A DNA stretch of 64,000 nt, taken from contig NFUW01000001.1 in assembly GCA_002127285.1 (NCBI GenBank), forward strand, positions 880,057-944,056. The letters run 5' to 3'. The translations under genes and the position numbers were made by a program. The DNA comes from Chitinophagaceae bacterium IBVUCB1. GTDB lineage: Bacteria > Bacteroidota > Bacteroidia > Chitinophagales > Chitinophagaceae. Below the pieces are notes generated by a model, which searched no databases, was not told the origin of the DNA, and worked only from the letters and a program-made list of their open reading frames with translations. Of this stretch, positions 1 to 8,741 are shown piece by piece (the first letter of the stretch is position 1; every line of letters begins with the position of its first letter).

Positions 1-712
1 CAGTTGCTATTATGGGTTTAATAAACTCGTCCGTAATATCCGCGTCATAACTCGCCTGTACACTCGCCAATACGTCTTGCGATTGCTCGCCTACGCCGTT
101 TACCAATGCATCGTATGCCAGCTTCACACGCTCCCAGCGTTTATCTCTATCCATGGCATAATACCTGCCTGTAACGGATGCAATAAACCCACCCGATACA
201 ACAAGATGCTGCTGCAAATCCTGCAGATAATCGTATCCACCCTTGGGGTCTGTATCCCGCCCGTCTGTAAAAGCATGGATGGCTACATGTGGCACGTTGT
301 GTTTGCTTGCCAATGTACAGAGTGCCTTTAGGTGGTTGATGTGAGAGTGTACACCTCCATCACTCACAAGCCCTATCAGGTGCAGGGTTTTATTATGCTG
401 TTTGGCAGTGTCTAATGCTTTGAGGAAAACGGGATTGCCGGCAAGCTCACCATCGCGTACGGCTACATTGATGCGTTGCAATTCCTGATACACAATACGC
501 CCAGCTCCCAGATTCAGGTGGCCTACTTCACTATTGCCCATTTGCCCTTCCGGCAGCCCTACCGCTTCGCCACAAGTAATCAGTTCGGTATTGGGATATT
601 GACTATATAAAGACTTAACAAAAGGAACATGTGCATTGGCTATGGCATCGGCGGCGGGTATTTGTCCATGCCCCCAACCGTCCATAATAATAAGCATTGC
701 TTTTTTTGACAT
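1..712 (-). CDS. gpmI: 2,3-bisphosphoglycerate-independent phosphoglycerate mutase, N-terminal part (cut by window edge)
   Basis: Interconverts 3- and 2-phosphoglycerate in cytosolic glycolysis, using two metal ions and a phosphoserine intermediate. The reading frame starts at ATG 712 and runs off the window start, so about 237 residues are visible out of roughly 510 in the family. The N-terminal metal-binding signature MDGWGHG and the catalytic serine loop GQMGNSEVGH (Ser about residue 61) are present, followed by SDGGVHSH and FTDGRDTDP, all diagnostic of the alkaline-phosphatase-like GpmI family. A TAnnTTTG box lies 5 nt upstream of the ATG, so the transcript may have a very short leader. 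The identification is secure; only the C-terminal half is unseen. Confidence 0.95.
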   Translation of the reverse strand, partial: MSKKAMLIIMDGWGHGQIPAADAIANAHVPFVKSLYSQYPNTELITCGEAVGLPEGQMGNSEVGHLNLGAGRIVYQELQRINVAVRDGELAGNPVFLKALDTAKQHNKTLHLIGLVSDGGVHSHINHLKALCTLASKHNVPHVAIHAFTDGRDTDPKGGYDYLQDLQQHLVVSGGFIASVTGRYYAMDRDKRWERVKLAYDALVNGVGEQSQDVLASVQASYDADITDEFIKPIIAT

Positions 713-717
713 GAATG

Positions 718-725
718 CAAAATTA
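718..725 (-). promoter_or_regulatory. Putative -7 promoter box for gpmI
   Basis: The minus strand reads TAATTTTG, a full match to the Bacteroidota -7 consensus TAnnTTTG, only 5 nt before the gpmI ATG. No clear -33 TTG was found. If it is used, the mRNA would be leaderless or nearly so. Confidence 0.4.
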
Positions 726-851
726 CTGAAAAAGGATTATCCTGTTATGCCGGAACTAGTAAGGCGACGTAAGCAAATGCCCGCAACTCTACTATAGCCA
801 AACAATACTTCTTGCTTCGCACCTAGCAATCAATATGACAAGTTAGTATTT

Positions 852-881
852 CTCTTTTCAAGCGAGGACGCTTGAAAAGAG
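852..881. terminator. Perfect 13-bp hairpin downstream of the RND transporter
   Basis: Positions 852-864 pair with 869-881 (CTCTTTTCAAGCG with its complement) around a 4-nt loop. It lies just past the repeat that ends the RND gene. The minus-strand tail after it is not T-rich, so it may act as an mRNA 3'-end stabiliser rather than a classic terminator. Confidence 0.55.
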
Positions 882-911
882 GAAAGCCCCTTTAGGAGTT
901 TGGGGTTTCCT
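881..911 (-). repeat. GC-rich dispersed repeat at the 3' end of the RND gene
   Basis: On the minus strand this reads GAAACCCCAAACTCC-TAA-AGGGGCTTTCC. It is a member of the dispersed family with a C-rich arm, an A-rich centre, a G-rich arm and a CTTT end. The repeat encodes the last residues (ETPNS) of the RND protein, supplies its TAA stop and forms a CCCC/GGGG stem after it. The same arrangement occurs at 34251-34284. Confidence 0.6.
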
Positions 912-3249
912 CATCATCGCGCAGAAAATCGGCGCTCTTGTTTTTGCGCAGTGCTTTGTCCATCCAAAGCAGCAGTGCGGGTTGCAGCGTCAGGTTGGTA
1001 ACCATTGCCAATAGTAGCGTGAGCGATGTAAGGTAGCCCAGCGATTTTGTGCCGTCGAACTGCGATAGTGCAAACACGCCAAAGCCCGCTACTAATATCA
1101 ATGATGTATAGATAATGCTCAGCCCCGTATCGTGTATCGTGCGCTTCACTGTTTCGGCAATATCATCGTCGTGGTGCGCCAGCTCCTGTTTGAAGTTGAC
1201 TAAGAAACGGATGGTAACATCTATGGTAATGCCCAATGCCACGCTGAATACCAGCACTGTAGATGGTTTGATGGGTATGCCCATCCAGCCCATAATGCCT
1301 GCCGTTATCAGCAACGGTACGATGTTGATGACCATGGAAATAAGCAGTATGCGCCAAGAGCGGAACAGGGCTATCATACAACCGAATATCATGATGAAAG
1401 CCAGTATCAAACTATCGCGCAGGCTGTTGATGATAAACTTACTGCCTTCCAGAAACACGATGCTTGTGCCAGTAAATGTTACATCGTATTTAGACGTGTC
1501 AAACAACTCAAGTGTTTTTGGGCGTATGCTATCCAGCAATACAGGCAGGCGTTTAGAGCCTACATCGGCCATGCTGATGCTGACGCGTGTTTTTTGTTTG
1601 GTGCTATCCATAAACGCGCTCAGCAGTTTGTTGAACATGCTTTTCTTATCTGCACCGCCACCACCACGCAGGTAGGGTTGTATAAACGCAGCATCAAACA
1701 TATTGGGTACGGCGTAGCTGCTGCTATCGCCATCGTAGTATGCCTGCCTTGCAAATTTTATTCCTTCCGATACTGATAATGAGTGCCCTATTTCGGGGTA
1801 TTGTTTCAGGTAGGCGGCCAGTTCGTCTATCTTCTGCAATACAGGCAATCCTACCGCACCGTTTTTCTTACGGGTATCAATCACAATCTCCAACGGCATC
1901 ACCCCGCGAAAGTTCTTTTCAAAAAACAACAAGTCCTGATACACTTTGGCTTCTTTGGGCAGGTCGTCCACTATATGTCCTACCGAGTTCAGGCGCATCA
2001 TACCCATTACGCTTATTGCGCATATCACAATGGTAGCAGCATATATCCACATCCTATGGCCAAATACCCATGTGGTAATGGCATTGAGCAGGCGTGTCAT
2101 CCAGCCACTTTCCAGATAGCTGGTGTGGCGGCCTTTGGGGGGCGGTAAAAAGCTGAACAGTGCAGGAATGAATATCAGCGAAATCAAAAATATCGCCATG
2201 ATGTTGATACCCGCTACCAAACCAAACTCTTTCAGTATGGCACTCTTCGTAAAGAAGAACACACCAAAACCAATCGCAGCCGTGATGTTGGTAAACAGGG
2301 TTACAATGCCCATCCTGTCAACCATGCGCAGCAAGCCCTTGGCTTTGTTTTGGTGCTTATTATACTCTGCATGGTATTTATTGAGCAGATACACGCAGTT
2401 GGGTATGCCTATTACAACTATCAGTGGTGGTATCAGTGCTATCAGCAAAGTTATTTTATAACCCAGCAACACTACCGTACCAAGCGACCATATTACACCT
2501 GCAGCCACTACCAGCATACTTGCCAGTACTGCCATAAATGAACGGAAGAACAGTGCGAGTATCACGGCTGTCAGCACGAAAGACAGAATGAGGAATAAGT
2601 TCATTTCACTTTGCACCTGAGCAGCCATCATAGTGCGTATCAGGGGTAGGCCACTATAGTGCATTTCTATACCATGCTTTTTGCCAAACGCATCACTCAG
2701 TGCCAGTATTTCATTTACTACACCCGCACGGTTCTTACTGTTCAGCACCTGCTTGTCTATTCGCAATGCCATCAGGTAGGCACCTGTTTCGGGGTTGTAA
2801 AGAAAGCCTTTGTAAAATGGCAGATTCAGGAACGCATGGCTGAAAGCTGCTGCATCTGCAGTGCTATCTGTATATAGCTTTACAACTTTCAGTTGGTTGG
2901 TAGTCGTGTCTTTTACCAAATTGATGGCACCGGGTACACTTAGCACATTTTCTACCGCTTTTACTTTTTCCAGTTGCGTTACCAATGCGGCATAGTCTGC
3001 AAAAAAATCGGGGGTGAAGAATTTATCCGTCTGCACACCAATCACCATCAGGTTGCCATCCTCGCCAAACTGCTTGCGGAAAGCCTGATAGTCTTTGTAC
3101 TTGGGATTATCGGTAGGGATGGCATTGGTAAACTCATAACTCAGCTCTACCTTGCTTGCATAATAACCCATGACACAAGTAGCTGCCAGCAGCAATACCA
3201 ATAGGGTAACACGGAATTTGATTATAAACGCTGCAATACGATGCCACAT
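892..3249 (-). CDS. RND/MMPL-superfamily exporter (predicted)
   Basis: A 785-residue inner-membrane protein with the repeated RND layout. One membrane segment lies near residues 10-30, a large periplasmic domain follows to about residue 220, then about five helices (about 220-390). A second helix near 410-430, a second periplasmic domain and five more helices (about 625-760) complete it. The membrane blocks contain the MMPL/sterol-sensing-type pattern (LIALIPPLIVVIGIPNC and SVALGITIDVTIRF, with Asp in the second). Such proteins use the proton gradient to export lipids or hydrophobic compounds; no substrate can be assigned. It is shorter than tripartite AcrB-type pumps (about 1,040) and has no adaptor or outer-membrane gene beside it. 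It is monocistronic, with a TAnnTTTG box at 3275-3282, and its last codons lie in a repeat element. Confidence 0.85.
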   Translation of the reverse strand: MWHRIAAFIIKFRVTLLVLLLAATCVMGYYASKVELSYEFTNAIPTDNPKYKDYQAFRKQFGEDGNLMVIGVQTDKFFTPDFFADYAALVTQLEKVKAVENVLSVPGAINLVKDTTTNQLKVVKLYTDSTADAAAFSHAFLNLPFYKGFLYNPETGAYLMALRIDKQVLNSKNRAGVVNEILALSDAFGKKHGIEMHYSGLPLIRTMMAAQVQSEMNLFLILSFVLTAVILALFFRSFMAVLASMLVVAAGVIWSLGTVVLLGYKITLLIALIPPLIVVIGIPNCVYLLNKYHAEYNKHQNKAKGLLRMVDRMGIVTLFTNITAAIGFGVFFFTKSAILKEFGLVAGINIMAIFLISLIFIPALFSFLPPPKGRHTSYLESGWMTRLLNAITTWVFGHRMWIYAATIVICAISVMGMMRLNSVGHIVDDLPKEAKVYQDLLFFEKNFRGVMPLEIVIDTRKKNGAVGLPVLQKIDELAAYLKQYPEIGHSLSVSEGIKFARQAYYDGDSSSYAVPNMFDAAFIQPYLRGGGGADKKSMFNKLLSAFMDSTKQKTRVSISMADVGSKRLPVLLDSIRPKTLELFDTSKYDVTFTGTSIVFLEGSKFIINSLRDSLILAFIMIFGCMIALFRSWRILLISMVINIVPLLITAGIMGWMGIPIKPSTVLVFSVALGITIDVTIRFLVNFKQELAHHDDDIAETVKRTIHDTGLSIIYTSLILVAGFGVFALSQFDGTKSLGYLTSLTLLLAMVTNLTLQPALLLWMDKALRKNKSADFLRDDEETPNS

Positions 3250-3274
3250 GAGCCGTCAATTATAGATTGGGCAG

Positions 3275-3282
3275 CAAAAGTA
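3275..3282 (-). promoter_or_regulatory. Putative -7 promoter box for the RND exporter
   Basis: Minus-strand TACTTTTG matches TAnnTTTG, 25 nt upstream of the ATG at 3249. No convincing TTG is seen at the -33 position. Confidence 0.5.
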
Positions 3283-3311
3283 CAAAATAAGAGGGGGAAT
3301 AGATATTATCT

Positions 3312-4097
3312 TCAATCCAGTATCACAAACTTGTCCGCATCATTCAGGAAGGGAAACTGCTCCCATGTTTGTGTTACATAGTCTTTTTGCAACGTTACGG
3401 TATGCACTACGGGTGTACCGCTTTGCTGCCATAGTTGTTCGCCCAGCGGGCCAAACACACTGCTATCACCGCTATATTGCAGCCCTTTCGCGTCTTCGCC
3501 AACGCGGTTCAGCCCTATGGTATAGCACATGTTTTCTATAGCCCTTGCCTGTAGCAGTGTTTTCCATGCAAGGCTGCGGCGTTGCGGCCAGTTGGCTACA
3601 AACAGCAGCACATCATACTCATTCGCCACATTGCGCACCCATACAGGGAAGCGCAAGTCGTAGCATATCATCAAACATATCCTGAAACCTTTTACACTGG
3701 CTATCAGGCGTTTAGTGCCGGGGCTGTAGTGCTTGTCTTCATCGCTGTAGGCAAACAGGTGTCGCTTGTCGTAGTGCCCTATTGCCCCATCAGGCTGCAC
3801 CCATAGCAGGCGATTGTAGTATTTACCCTCTTCGCTTATTATCAGGCTGCCTGTTAATATACAACGATGCCTCGCTGCTATCTCTTTCATCCATTGCACA
3901 GTAGGCCCGTCCATCGTTTCTGCAAGGGCAGATGTATTCATACTAAAGCCTGTGCTGAACATTTCGGGCAGCACCACCACTTCTTTCTTTTCCGTTATTC
4001 CCTCTATAAAACGCTCGTACTGAGCCAGATTGGCTGCTTTGTCTTCCCATACAATGTCTGCCTGTATCAGCGATATATTCAGTGTGTTGCCTGCCAT
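3312..4097 (-). CDS. Carbon-nitrogen hydrolase, omega-amidase (YafV/Nit2-like)
   Basis: A 261-residue cytosolic nitrilase-superfamily enzyme. The complete catalytic triad is visible: Glu45 in VVLPEMFSTGF, Lys111 in HYDKRHLF and Cys145 in LMICYDLRFP. Family members of this length with PEMFSTGFSM and a YDLRFPVW motif are omega-amidases. They hydrolyse alpha-ketoglutaramate or alpha-ketosuccinamate to the keto acid and ammonia, clearing side products of glutamine transaminases. Other C-N hydrolases with different amide substrates cannot be excluded from sequence alone. It lies 62 nt upstream of the RND gene on the same strand and may be independently transcribed. It is divergent from the lipocalin-like gene. 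Confidence 0.85.
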   Translation of the reverse strand: MAGNTLNISLIQADIVWEDKAANLAQYERFIEGITEKKEVVVLPEMFSTGFSMNTSALAETMDGPTVQWMKEIAARHRCILTGSLIISEEGKYYNRLLWVQPDGAIGHYDKRHLFAYSDEDKHYSPGTKRLIASVKGFRICLMICYDLRFPVWVRNVANEYDVLLFVANWPQRRSLAWKTLLQARAIENMCYTIGLNRVGEDAKGLQYSGDSSVFGPLGEQLWQQSGTPVVHTVTLQKDYVTQTWEQFPFLNDADKFVILD

Positions 4098-4130
4098 ACT
4101 ATTTAATACTAACGATTACAATTTTTTGAA

Positions 4131-4138
4131 TATTTTTG
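4131..4138 (+). promoter_or_regulatory. Putative -7 promoter box for the lipocalin-like gene
   Basis: TATTTTTG matches the Bacteroidota -7 consensus and would place a transcription start about 20 nt before the ATG at 4166. No good -33 TTG is seen at the expected spacing. The box overlaps an upstream in-frame TTG, which argues for the ATG as the true start. Confidence 0.5.
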
Positions 4139-4165
4139 AACTATCCAAATGCTAAAACAAAGTTC

Positions 4166-4864
4166 ATGAGAAATTTAACAATCCTCTTATCTGTTCTGAT
4201 GCCTGTACTCTCATTTGCCGGCGATAAAAATAAACTGTCGGGTAACTGGCGGGAGGTATCGCGCAAGACCATCAAAAACGAAACAGTATCTTATAAAGAT
4301 ACTATCAAGATGGAGTTTCTGCCCGGTGGTAATGAGTATGTTTGGCAAAAAGCAGGTGGCTTTATTTATCGCGGCACCTACAAGTTGGAAGCCAACGGAC
4401 TGGATATTGGTATGCGTTACTTCATCATCGTATCTCGCAACAACAACAAGATGGTATTGAAAGACGAGGGCGGCATCTACGAGATGGAGAGTTACACACC
4501 ACAGGCCAATACTCCACAAGCCAAGCGGCAAGAGGTGTTTGCACCCGTAAACAACGTGCAGCAGATGGCAGGCCACTGGTCGGTGTTCAAAGGGACTGGC
4601 GCGCAAAAAGTAGATGCCATAGACTATAGCAGGCAGGTGAAGATGGTAGATATATATCCTGCGCAGCAAGACGGCAAATGGGGTGCTTTCTTCTCCAGAA
4701 AAGATGCTGACAATGCGCCATCGTGGTATATAGAAAGCTATAGCAACCAAACACTGTACCTCAACGGTAAAGACCGCCGCCAGTTTAAAGTACTGAAATG
4801 CGAAAACAACGAACTGATAATGGAAGAGGACGGTGTTACATACTACTTCAGGCAGTTTAAATAA
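4166..4864 (+). CDS. Secreted protein with two lipocalin-like domains, function unknown
   Basis: About 232 residues from the ATG at 4166. An in-frame TTG at 4136 would add ten residues but break up the signal peptide. The N-terminus (MRNLTILLSVLMPVLSFAG) is a typical signal peptide without a lipobox Cys, so the protein is probably periplasmic. Two similar segments follow, beginning LSGNWREVS (about 24-110) and MAGHWSVFKG (about 130-230). Each has the G-x-W opening and strand-rich, aromatic pattern of lipocalin-like or DUF4488-type domains. Such domains often bind small hydrophobic ligands, but no ligand or pathway is indicated here. It is a single-gene unit, followed by a strong bidirectional hairpin. 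Confidence 0.7.
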   Translation: MRNLTILLSVLMPVLSFAGDKNKLSGNWREVSRKTIKNETVSYKDTIKMEFLPGGNEYVWQKAGGFIYRGTYKLEANGLDIGMRYFIIVSRNNNKMVLKDEGGIYEMESYTPQANTPQAKRQEVFAPVNNVQQMAGHWSVFKGTGAQKVDAIDYSRQVKMVDIYPAQQDGKWGAFFSRKDADNAPSWYIESYSNQTLYLNGKDRRQFKVLKCENNELIMEEDGVTYYFRQFK

Positions 4865-4882
4865 TAGACGGCTTTATACAGT

Positions 4883-4919
4883 CATAACAAAGGCGGGTTC
4901 ATCACCCGCCTTTGTTATG
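4883..4919. terminator. Bidirectional hairpin between convergent genes
   Basis: A perfect 15-bp stem, 4883-4897 with 4905-4919 (CATAACAAAGGCGGG and its complement), and a 7-nt loop. It lies between the convergent lipocalin-like and ArnT-like genes. The A/T-rich stem base supplies a T-rich run in both directions. Confidence 0.85.
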
Positions 4920-4990
4920 CTTCATCACCAACAAAACACTATGTTTGCTGATGAAGAACGCATGAAAAGGCCTATCTTAAGTGTTCAGGA

Positions 4991-6628
4991 TTACTTCATC
5001 CTAATAAAATAATACCTCTCTGTTGCCTTATGCCTTGTACTATTGTTCAGAAATAATGGCTGTAGTTCCGTTACTTTAAAATACTGCCCCTCTTTCAGCA
5101 CCTCGTAGGGCAATTGCCTTGATTGCAGGTTTTTAATACCATTGTAAGATGCCAACACATAACTGCCCGATTGCAAGGTAGTATCAAACTGTATCAACCT
5201 GTCTGCATAAAAATGCAGTGCGTTTAGCGGATGATCCAGTTCGTATAGTGTAATCGTATTTGTATCAATTTTCTGCTCTTTTATATACCTGCCTACACTG
5301 CTGCCAAGCTGGTATTTTAATAGCTGATAATAAAAATGGTGAGTGATAAATACATTACCGAGTATAATAGCCGCAGTACTCACCCAAAACATTTTTGCCG
5401 ATATCTTTTTATGCAGTGCTACCAACAGCCATATAGCCAATGCTACTACCCACAGCGCTATGCCTGCCGCCCCTGTGGGGAAAACGATTGTCAGCGTTAG
5501 CAGAGCAGCTATCATTATCAGCACAGATGCTACCCATTGTATAGGTTTCATCACCTTGTACAGTCCCGCGTATTGACCATCTGCCATATCTGCTATCAGC
5601 TTGGCTACCATCATGGCTGACAACGGAAAAACCACGAATATATAATGCGGCAGTTGGTACTTAGACGACCCCAATGCCAGATACGCCAATACAAAACCAC
5701 CCGTAGTAATAAACTCTTGCTGCGGTTGCAGTTTGAATTTTTGTTTCACTACTTCAACCAATCTCATCACGAATGCAGGTACAAACAAAAACATCCACGG
5801 CAGAAAAGCCCAAAACATACCCACAAACAAAAACTCGAAAGGCGCATTGTTGTTCCACGGGCTTTCGCCTGTTATCCTGCCAAAGCTCTGCGACCAATAA
5901 AAGAAACGCAGACCGCTTACGTTCTGCAATCCGTTCACTGTTTTTTCGGGATGCATATCAAATTGCTGATACAGCCCTATACTCATCGGTATCAGAAAGA
6001 TGCCTATCAATACCGCATCCAGCAGATGATACGGGCTGAATAGTTGCTTCCATTTACGTTTCAGCACCCATTCGCTGCCAAAGCAAAACAGGGGTATCAT
6101 CAAAGCTATCGGCCCTTTAGTCATCATGCCGCAGGCTATAGCAAGCGTACCGCCCAGCACCCAATACCATCTACGTTTTAGCTCCGCTTCTTTTATCATC
6201 CATAGCGATGTAATGACACAACTCATTAGTATCGTGTCAGTGCGCACATCATTCGTCATCAGATACATACCCTGACAAGTACCCATTATCAACGCAGCCA
6301 TACGTGCTGTTTTGTCGCCGTATAGCAAACGTGCAAGGCGATATACCGCATACAATGCCCACAACGCAAATATGATAGAAGGCAGTTTGTACCCGAAATT
6401 ATTAACCCCGAATATTTTAATGCTCAACGAGCTTACCCAAAACAGCATGGGTGGTTTGTCCAGATAATCCACTCCTCTATCATACAGTTGCAGGTAGCTG
6501 CCGCTTGCAGCCATCTCACGGCTCATTTCGGCATACTGCGTCGCGTCAATATCCATCATATCTACACGCACAGCACTCAGGTGCAGTATGGCAAGCAGTA
6601 CAAATACCCAATTCGGAATCTTTGGCAT
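4991..6628 (-). CDS. ArnT-like glycosyltransferase (GT83/PMT-type membrane protein)
   Basis: A 545-residue polytopic membrane protein. The first loop carries the family acidic pair (MMDIDATQYAEMSREM, with Asp/Glu near residues 25-35), followed by DYLDKPPMLFW, the hallmark of ArnT/PMT_2-type lipid-linked sugar transferases. About 11-12 hydrophobic segments follow, then a C-terminal soluble region (about 430-545). The family moves sugars such as aminoarabinose from undecaprenyl phosphate to lipid A or other acceptors on the periplasmic face. The acceptor here is unknown, and no arn genes are nearby. It is divergently transcribed from the epimerase gene, with a 43-nt gap containing a TAnnTTTG box. 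Confidence 0.85.
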   Translation of the reverse strand: MPKIPNWVFVLLAILHLSAVRVDMMDIDATQYAEMSREMAASGSYLQLYDRGVDYLDKPPMLFWVSSLSIKIFGVNNFGYKLPSIIFALWALYAVYRLARLLYGDKTARMAALIMGTCQGMYLMTNDVRTDTILMSCVITSLWMIKEAELKRRWYWVLGGTLAIACGMMTKGPIALMIPLFCFGSEWVLKRKWKQLFSPYHLLDAVLIGIFLIPMSIGLYQQFDMHPEKTVNGLQNVSGLRFFYWSQSFGRITGESPWNNNAPFEFLFVGMFWAFLPWMFLFVPAFVMRLVEVVKQKFKLQPQQEFITTGGFVLAYLALGSSKYQLPHYIFVVFPLSAMMVAKLIADMADGQYAGLYKVMKPIQWVASVLIMIAALLTLTIVFPTGAAGIALWVVALAIWLLVALHKKISAKMFWVSTAAIILGNVFITHHFYYQLLKYQLGSSVGRYIKEQKIDTNTITLYELDHPLNALHFYADRLIQFDTTLQSGSYVLASYNGIKNLQSRQLPYEVLKEGQYFKVTELQPLFLNNSTRHKATERYYFIRMK

Positions 6629-6647
6629 AACGATGTTTTCCCGTGTG

Positions 6648-6655
6648 CAAAAATA
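6648..6655 (-). promoter_or_regulatory. Putative -7 promoter box for the ArnT-like gene
   Basis: Minus-strand TATTTTTG lies 19 nt before the ATG at 6628, in the short divergent gap shared with the dipeptide epimerase gene. Confidence 0.5.
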
Positions 6656-6671
6656 GTCGCAATTTTATCGA

Positions 6672-7709
6672 ATGTTGCATCTGCGTTATTATCCTTTCGA
6701 TTTAGCATTTCAATACCCTTTCACTACCAACAAAGGCACTAAAACACACCAGCCTACACTGGTATTGCAGCTTGGGCTCGGGCAGCTTCGCGGGCATGGT
6801 GAGGCACCAGCCATCCATTACTACAACGTATCGGTAGATGGCATGATAGCCTTACTGGAGCAAAACCGAAGAGAGATAGAGCGTTATGCCCTGACCGACC
6901 CGCAACGCTTCTGGCATTTTCTGCACCATCTGATGCCGGGGCAAAATTTTCTGATTGCCGCTTTAGACATAGCAGGTTGGGATTTGTTTGCCCAACTGCG
7001 CCGACAGCCACTGTACCAACTGCTGAGGCTGCCATGGAAAGCACCGCTAACCGATTACACTTTGGGTATAGATACCGCCGAAAATATGCTTGCCAAGATG
7101 CAGGCACACCCATGGCCTATCTACAAAATAAAAATGCAATCGCCCGATGATGTGGATTTGATACGTGCGCTGCGTACTGGTACAGAGGCACGTTTCAGAG
7201 TAGATGCCAATGAGGCATTCAGCTTTGAAGATGCCAAACGCATACTACCCGATTTGCAACAGCTTGGCGTTGATATGGTAGAGCAACCCCTTGCTAAAAC
7301 TGCTTGGGATGAAATGAAAGAACTGAAAGCCATCAGCCCCCTACCACTTTTTGCAGATGAGAGTTGCGTAGAAGAAAGCGATGTAGCCAAATGCGCTGCT
7401 GCCTTTGACGGCATCAACATCAAGCTCACCAAGTGTGGCGGCATAACACCCGCACTGCGTATGATAACCGAAGGGCGCAAACTGGGGCTGAAACTAATGC
7501 TTGGCTCTATGAACGAGAGCACCATCGGCAGCGCAGCGATGGCGCACCTGCTGCCCTTGCTGGATGAAGTAGATGCCGACGGACCTTTATTATTGAAAGA
7601 AGATATAGCAGATGGCTTGCAATACGATAATGGCATTATCCGCATCAGCAACCTGCCCGGCTTGGGTGTACGCTTCCGTGGCGAGAAATTTGAAAAGAAG
7701 TCCGTTTAG
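6672..7709 (+). CDS. Dipeptide epimerase, enolase superfamily (L-Ala-D/L-Glu epimerase type)
   Basis: A 345-residue cytosolic enzyme of the enolase superfamily, MR/MLE branch. The C-terminal barrel shows the KxK acid/base motif (YKIKMQ) and the Mg ligands in VDANEAF (Asp), VEQPL (Glu) and ADESC (Asp). The opposing lysine is in INIKLTKCGG, and GSMNESTIG closes the barrel. This pattern matches L-Ala-D/L-Glu epimerases, which recycle muropeptide dipeptides, although related enzymes use other dipeptides. The gene sits just upstream of murB (18 nt), so recycling and synthesis of peptidoglycan may be coupled. The ATG at 6672 is chosen; the N-terminal capping domain looks complete. Confidence 0.88.
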   Translation: MLHLRYYPFDLAFQYPFTTNKGTKTHQPTLVLQLGLGQLRGHGEAPAIHYYNVSVDGMIALLEQNRREIERYALTDPQRFWHFLHHLMPGQNFLIAALDIAGWDLFAQLRRQPLYQLLRLPWKAPLTDYTLGIDTAENMLAKMQAHPWPIYKIKMQSPDDVDLIRALRTGTEARFRVDANEAFSFEDAKRILPDLQQLGVDMVEQPLAKTAWDEMKELKAISPLPLFADESCVEESDVAKCAAAFDGINIKLTKCGGITPALRMITEGRKLGLKLMLGSMNESTIGSAAMAHLLPLLDEVDADGPLLLKEDIADGLQYDNGIIRISNLPGLGVRFRGEKFEKKSV

Positions 7710-7727
7710 CATTCTATTTTTGTGCCG

Positions 7728-8741
7728 ATGCAAATACTGCAAAACATTTCGCTCAAGGCGTATAATACATTCGGTATGGATGTACATGCCGATTACTATA
7801 CTGCCATCACCCAACCCGAACAACTGGCTGCTATAACTGCCGATGCTTCACTCCCTGCAAAGCGTTTTGTACTTGGTGGAGGTAGCAATGTATTGCTCAC
7901 CCAATCGCTGCACGGCTTGGTACTACACAACAAAATAAAAGGCATAGAAAAAATAAAGGAAGATGATGAACATATATGGGTATCGGTAGGCGCAGGCGAG
8001 GTGTGGCACGATTTTGTAATGTATGCCATCGCCAATCACTGGGCAGGCATTGAAAATCTTGCACTCATCCCCGGTACGGTGGGTGCTGCTCCTATTCAAA
8101 ATATAGGTGCGTATGGTGTAGAGGTAAAGGATGCAATAGACTGCGTTACAGGCTGGCATTGGGATATGAAACAACTGCTGCCTTTCTACAACGATGAATG
8201 TGCATTTGGCTACCGCGATAGCATCTTCAAACACCAACTGAAAGACAAAGTATTTATTACATCCGTTACATTCAGGCTCAATAAAAAACCAAAGTACAAT
8301 ACATCTTACGGAGCCATAGAGCAGGAACTGCAAAAGATGGGCGTAACGGAGCCAACCATAGCAGCCATTGCCGATGCGGTGATAGCCATACGCAGCAGCA
8401 AGCTACCCAACCCGCGAGAGATAGGCAATGCGGGTAGCTTCTTCAAAAACCCAACCATACCTGCAACCCAATACGAAACACTGAAAGAAACATTTCCCAC
8501 AATACCATCTTACCCTGCAGGTGAAGAAACAGTAAAAGTACCGGCAGGCTGGCTGATAGAGCAATGCGGATGGAAAGGTTTTCGTGCCGGCGATGTAGGC
8601 GTACACGAAAAACAGGCATTGGTATTGGTAAACTATGGAAATGCTACAGGTGGTGCCGTGTGGGACTTGTCAGATAATATCGTAAAAACTGTACACGATA
8701 AATTTCACATCACGCTGGAGCGTGAGGTACAAGTTTGGTAA
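7728..8741 (+). CDS. murB: UDP-N-acetylenolpyruvoylglucosamine reductase
   Basis: FAD-dependent cytosolic enzyme that reduces UDP-GlcNAc-enolpyruvate to UDP-MurNAc in peptidoglycan synthesis. The FAD-binding part (VLGGGSNVLLT, about residues 46-56; PGTVGAAPIQNIGAYGVEV) and the catalytic serine region NPREIGNAGSFFKNP are intact. The gene encodes 337 residues from ATG 7728, the length of type I MurB. An in-frame GTG at 7722 lies inside a TAnnTTTG match, so the ATG is preferred. The gene follows the epimerase on the same strand. Its stop codon abuts the stop codon of the convergent histidine kinase gene with no space between. Confidence 0.96.
   Translation: MQILQNISLKAYNTFGMDVHADYYTAITQPEQLAAITADASLPAKRFVLGGGSNVLLTQSLHGLVLHNKIKGIEKIKEDDEHIWVSVGAGEVWHDFVMYAIANHWAGIENLALIPGTVGAAPIQNIGAYGVEVKDAIDCVTGWHWDMKQLLPFYNDECAFGYRDSIFKHQLKDKVFITSVTFRLNKKPKYNTSYGAIEQELQKMGVTEPTIAAIADAVIAIRSSKLPNPREIGNAGSFFKNPTIPATQYETLKETFPTIPSYPAGEETVKVPAGWLIEQCGWKGFRAGDVGVHEKQALVLVNYGNATGGAVWDLSDNIVKTVHDKFHITLEREVQVW

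Noticed and set aside
1115-1675. Open frame of 186 codons antisense to the RND gene.
   Set aside because: Low-complexity Ser/Met-rich translation opposite conserved membrane helices; no start context.
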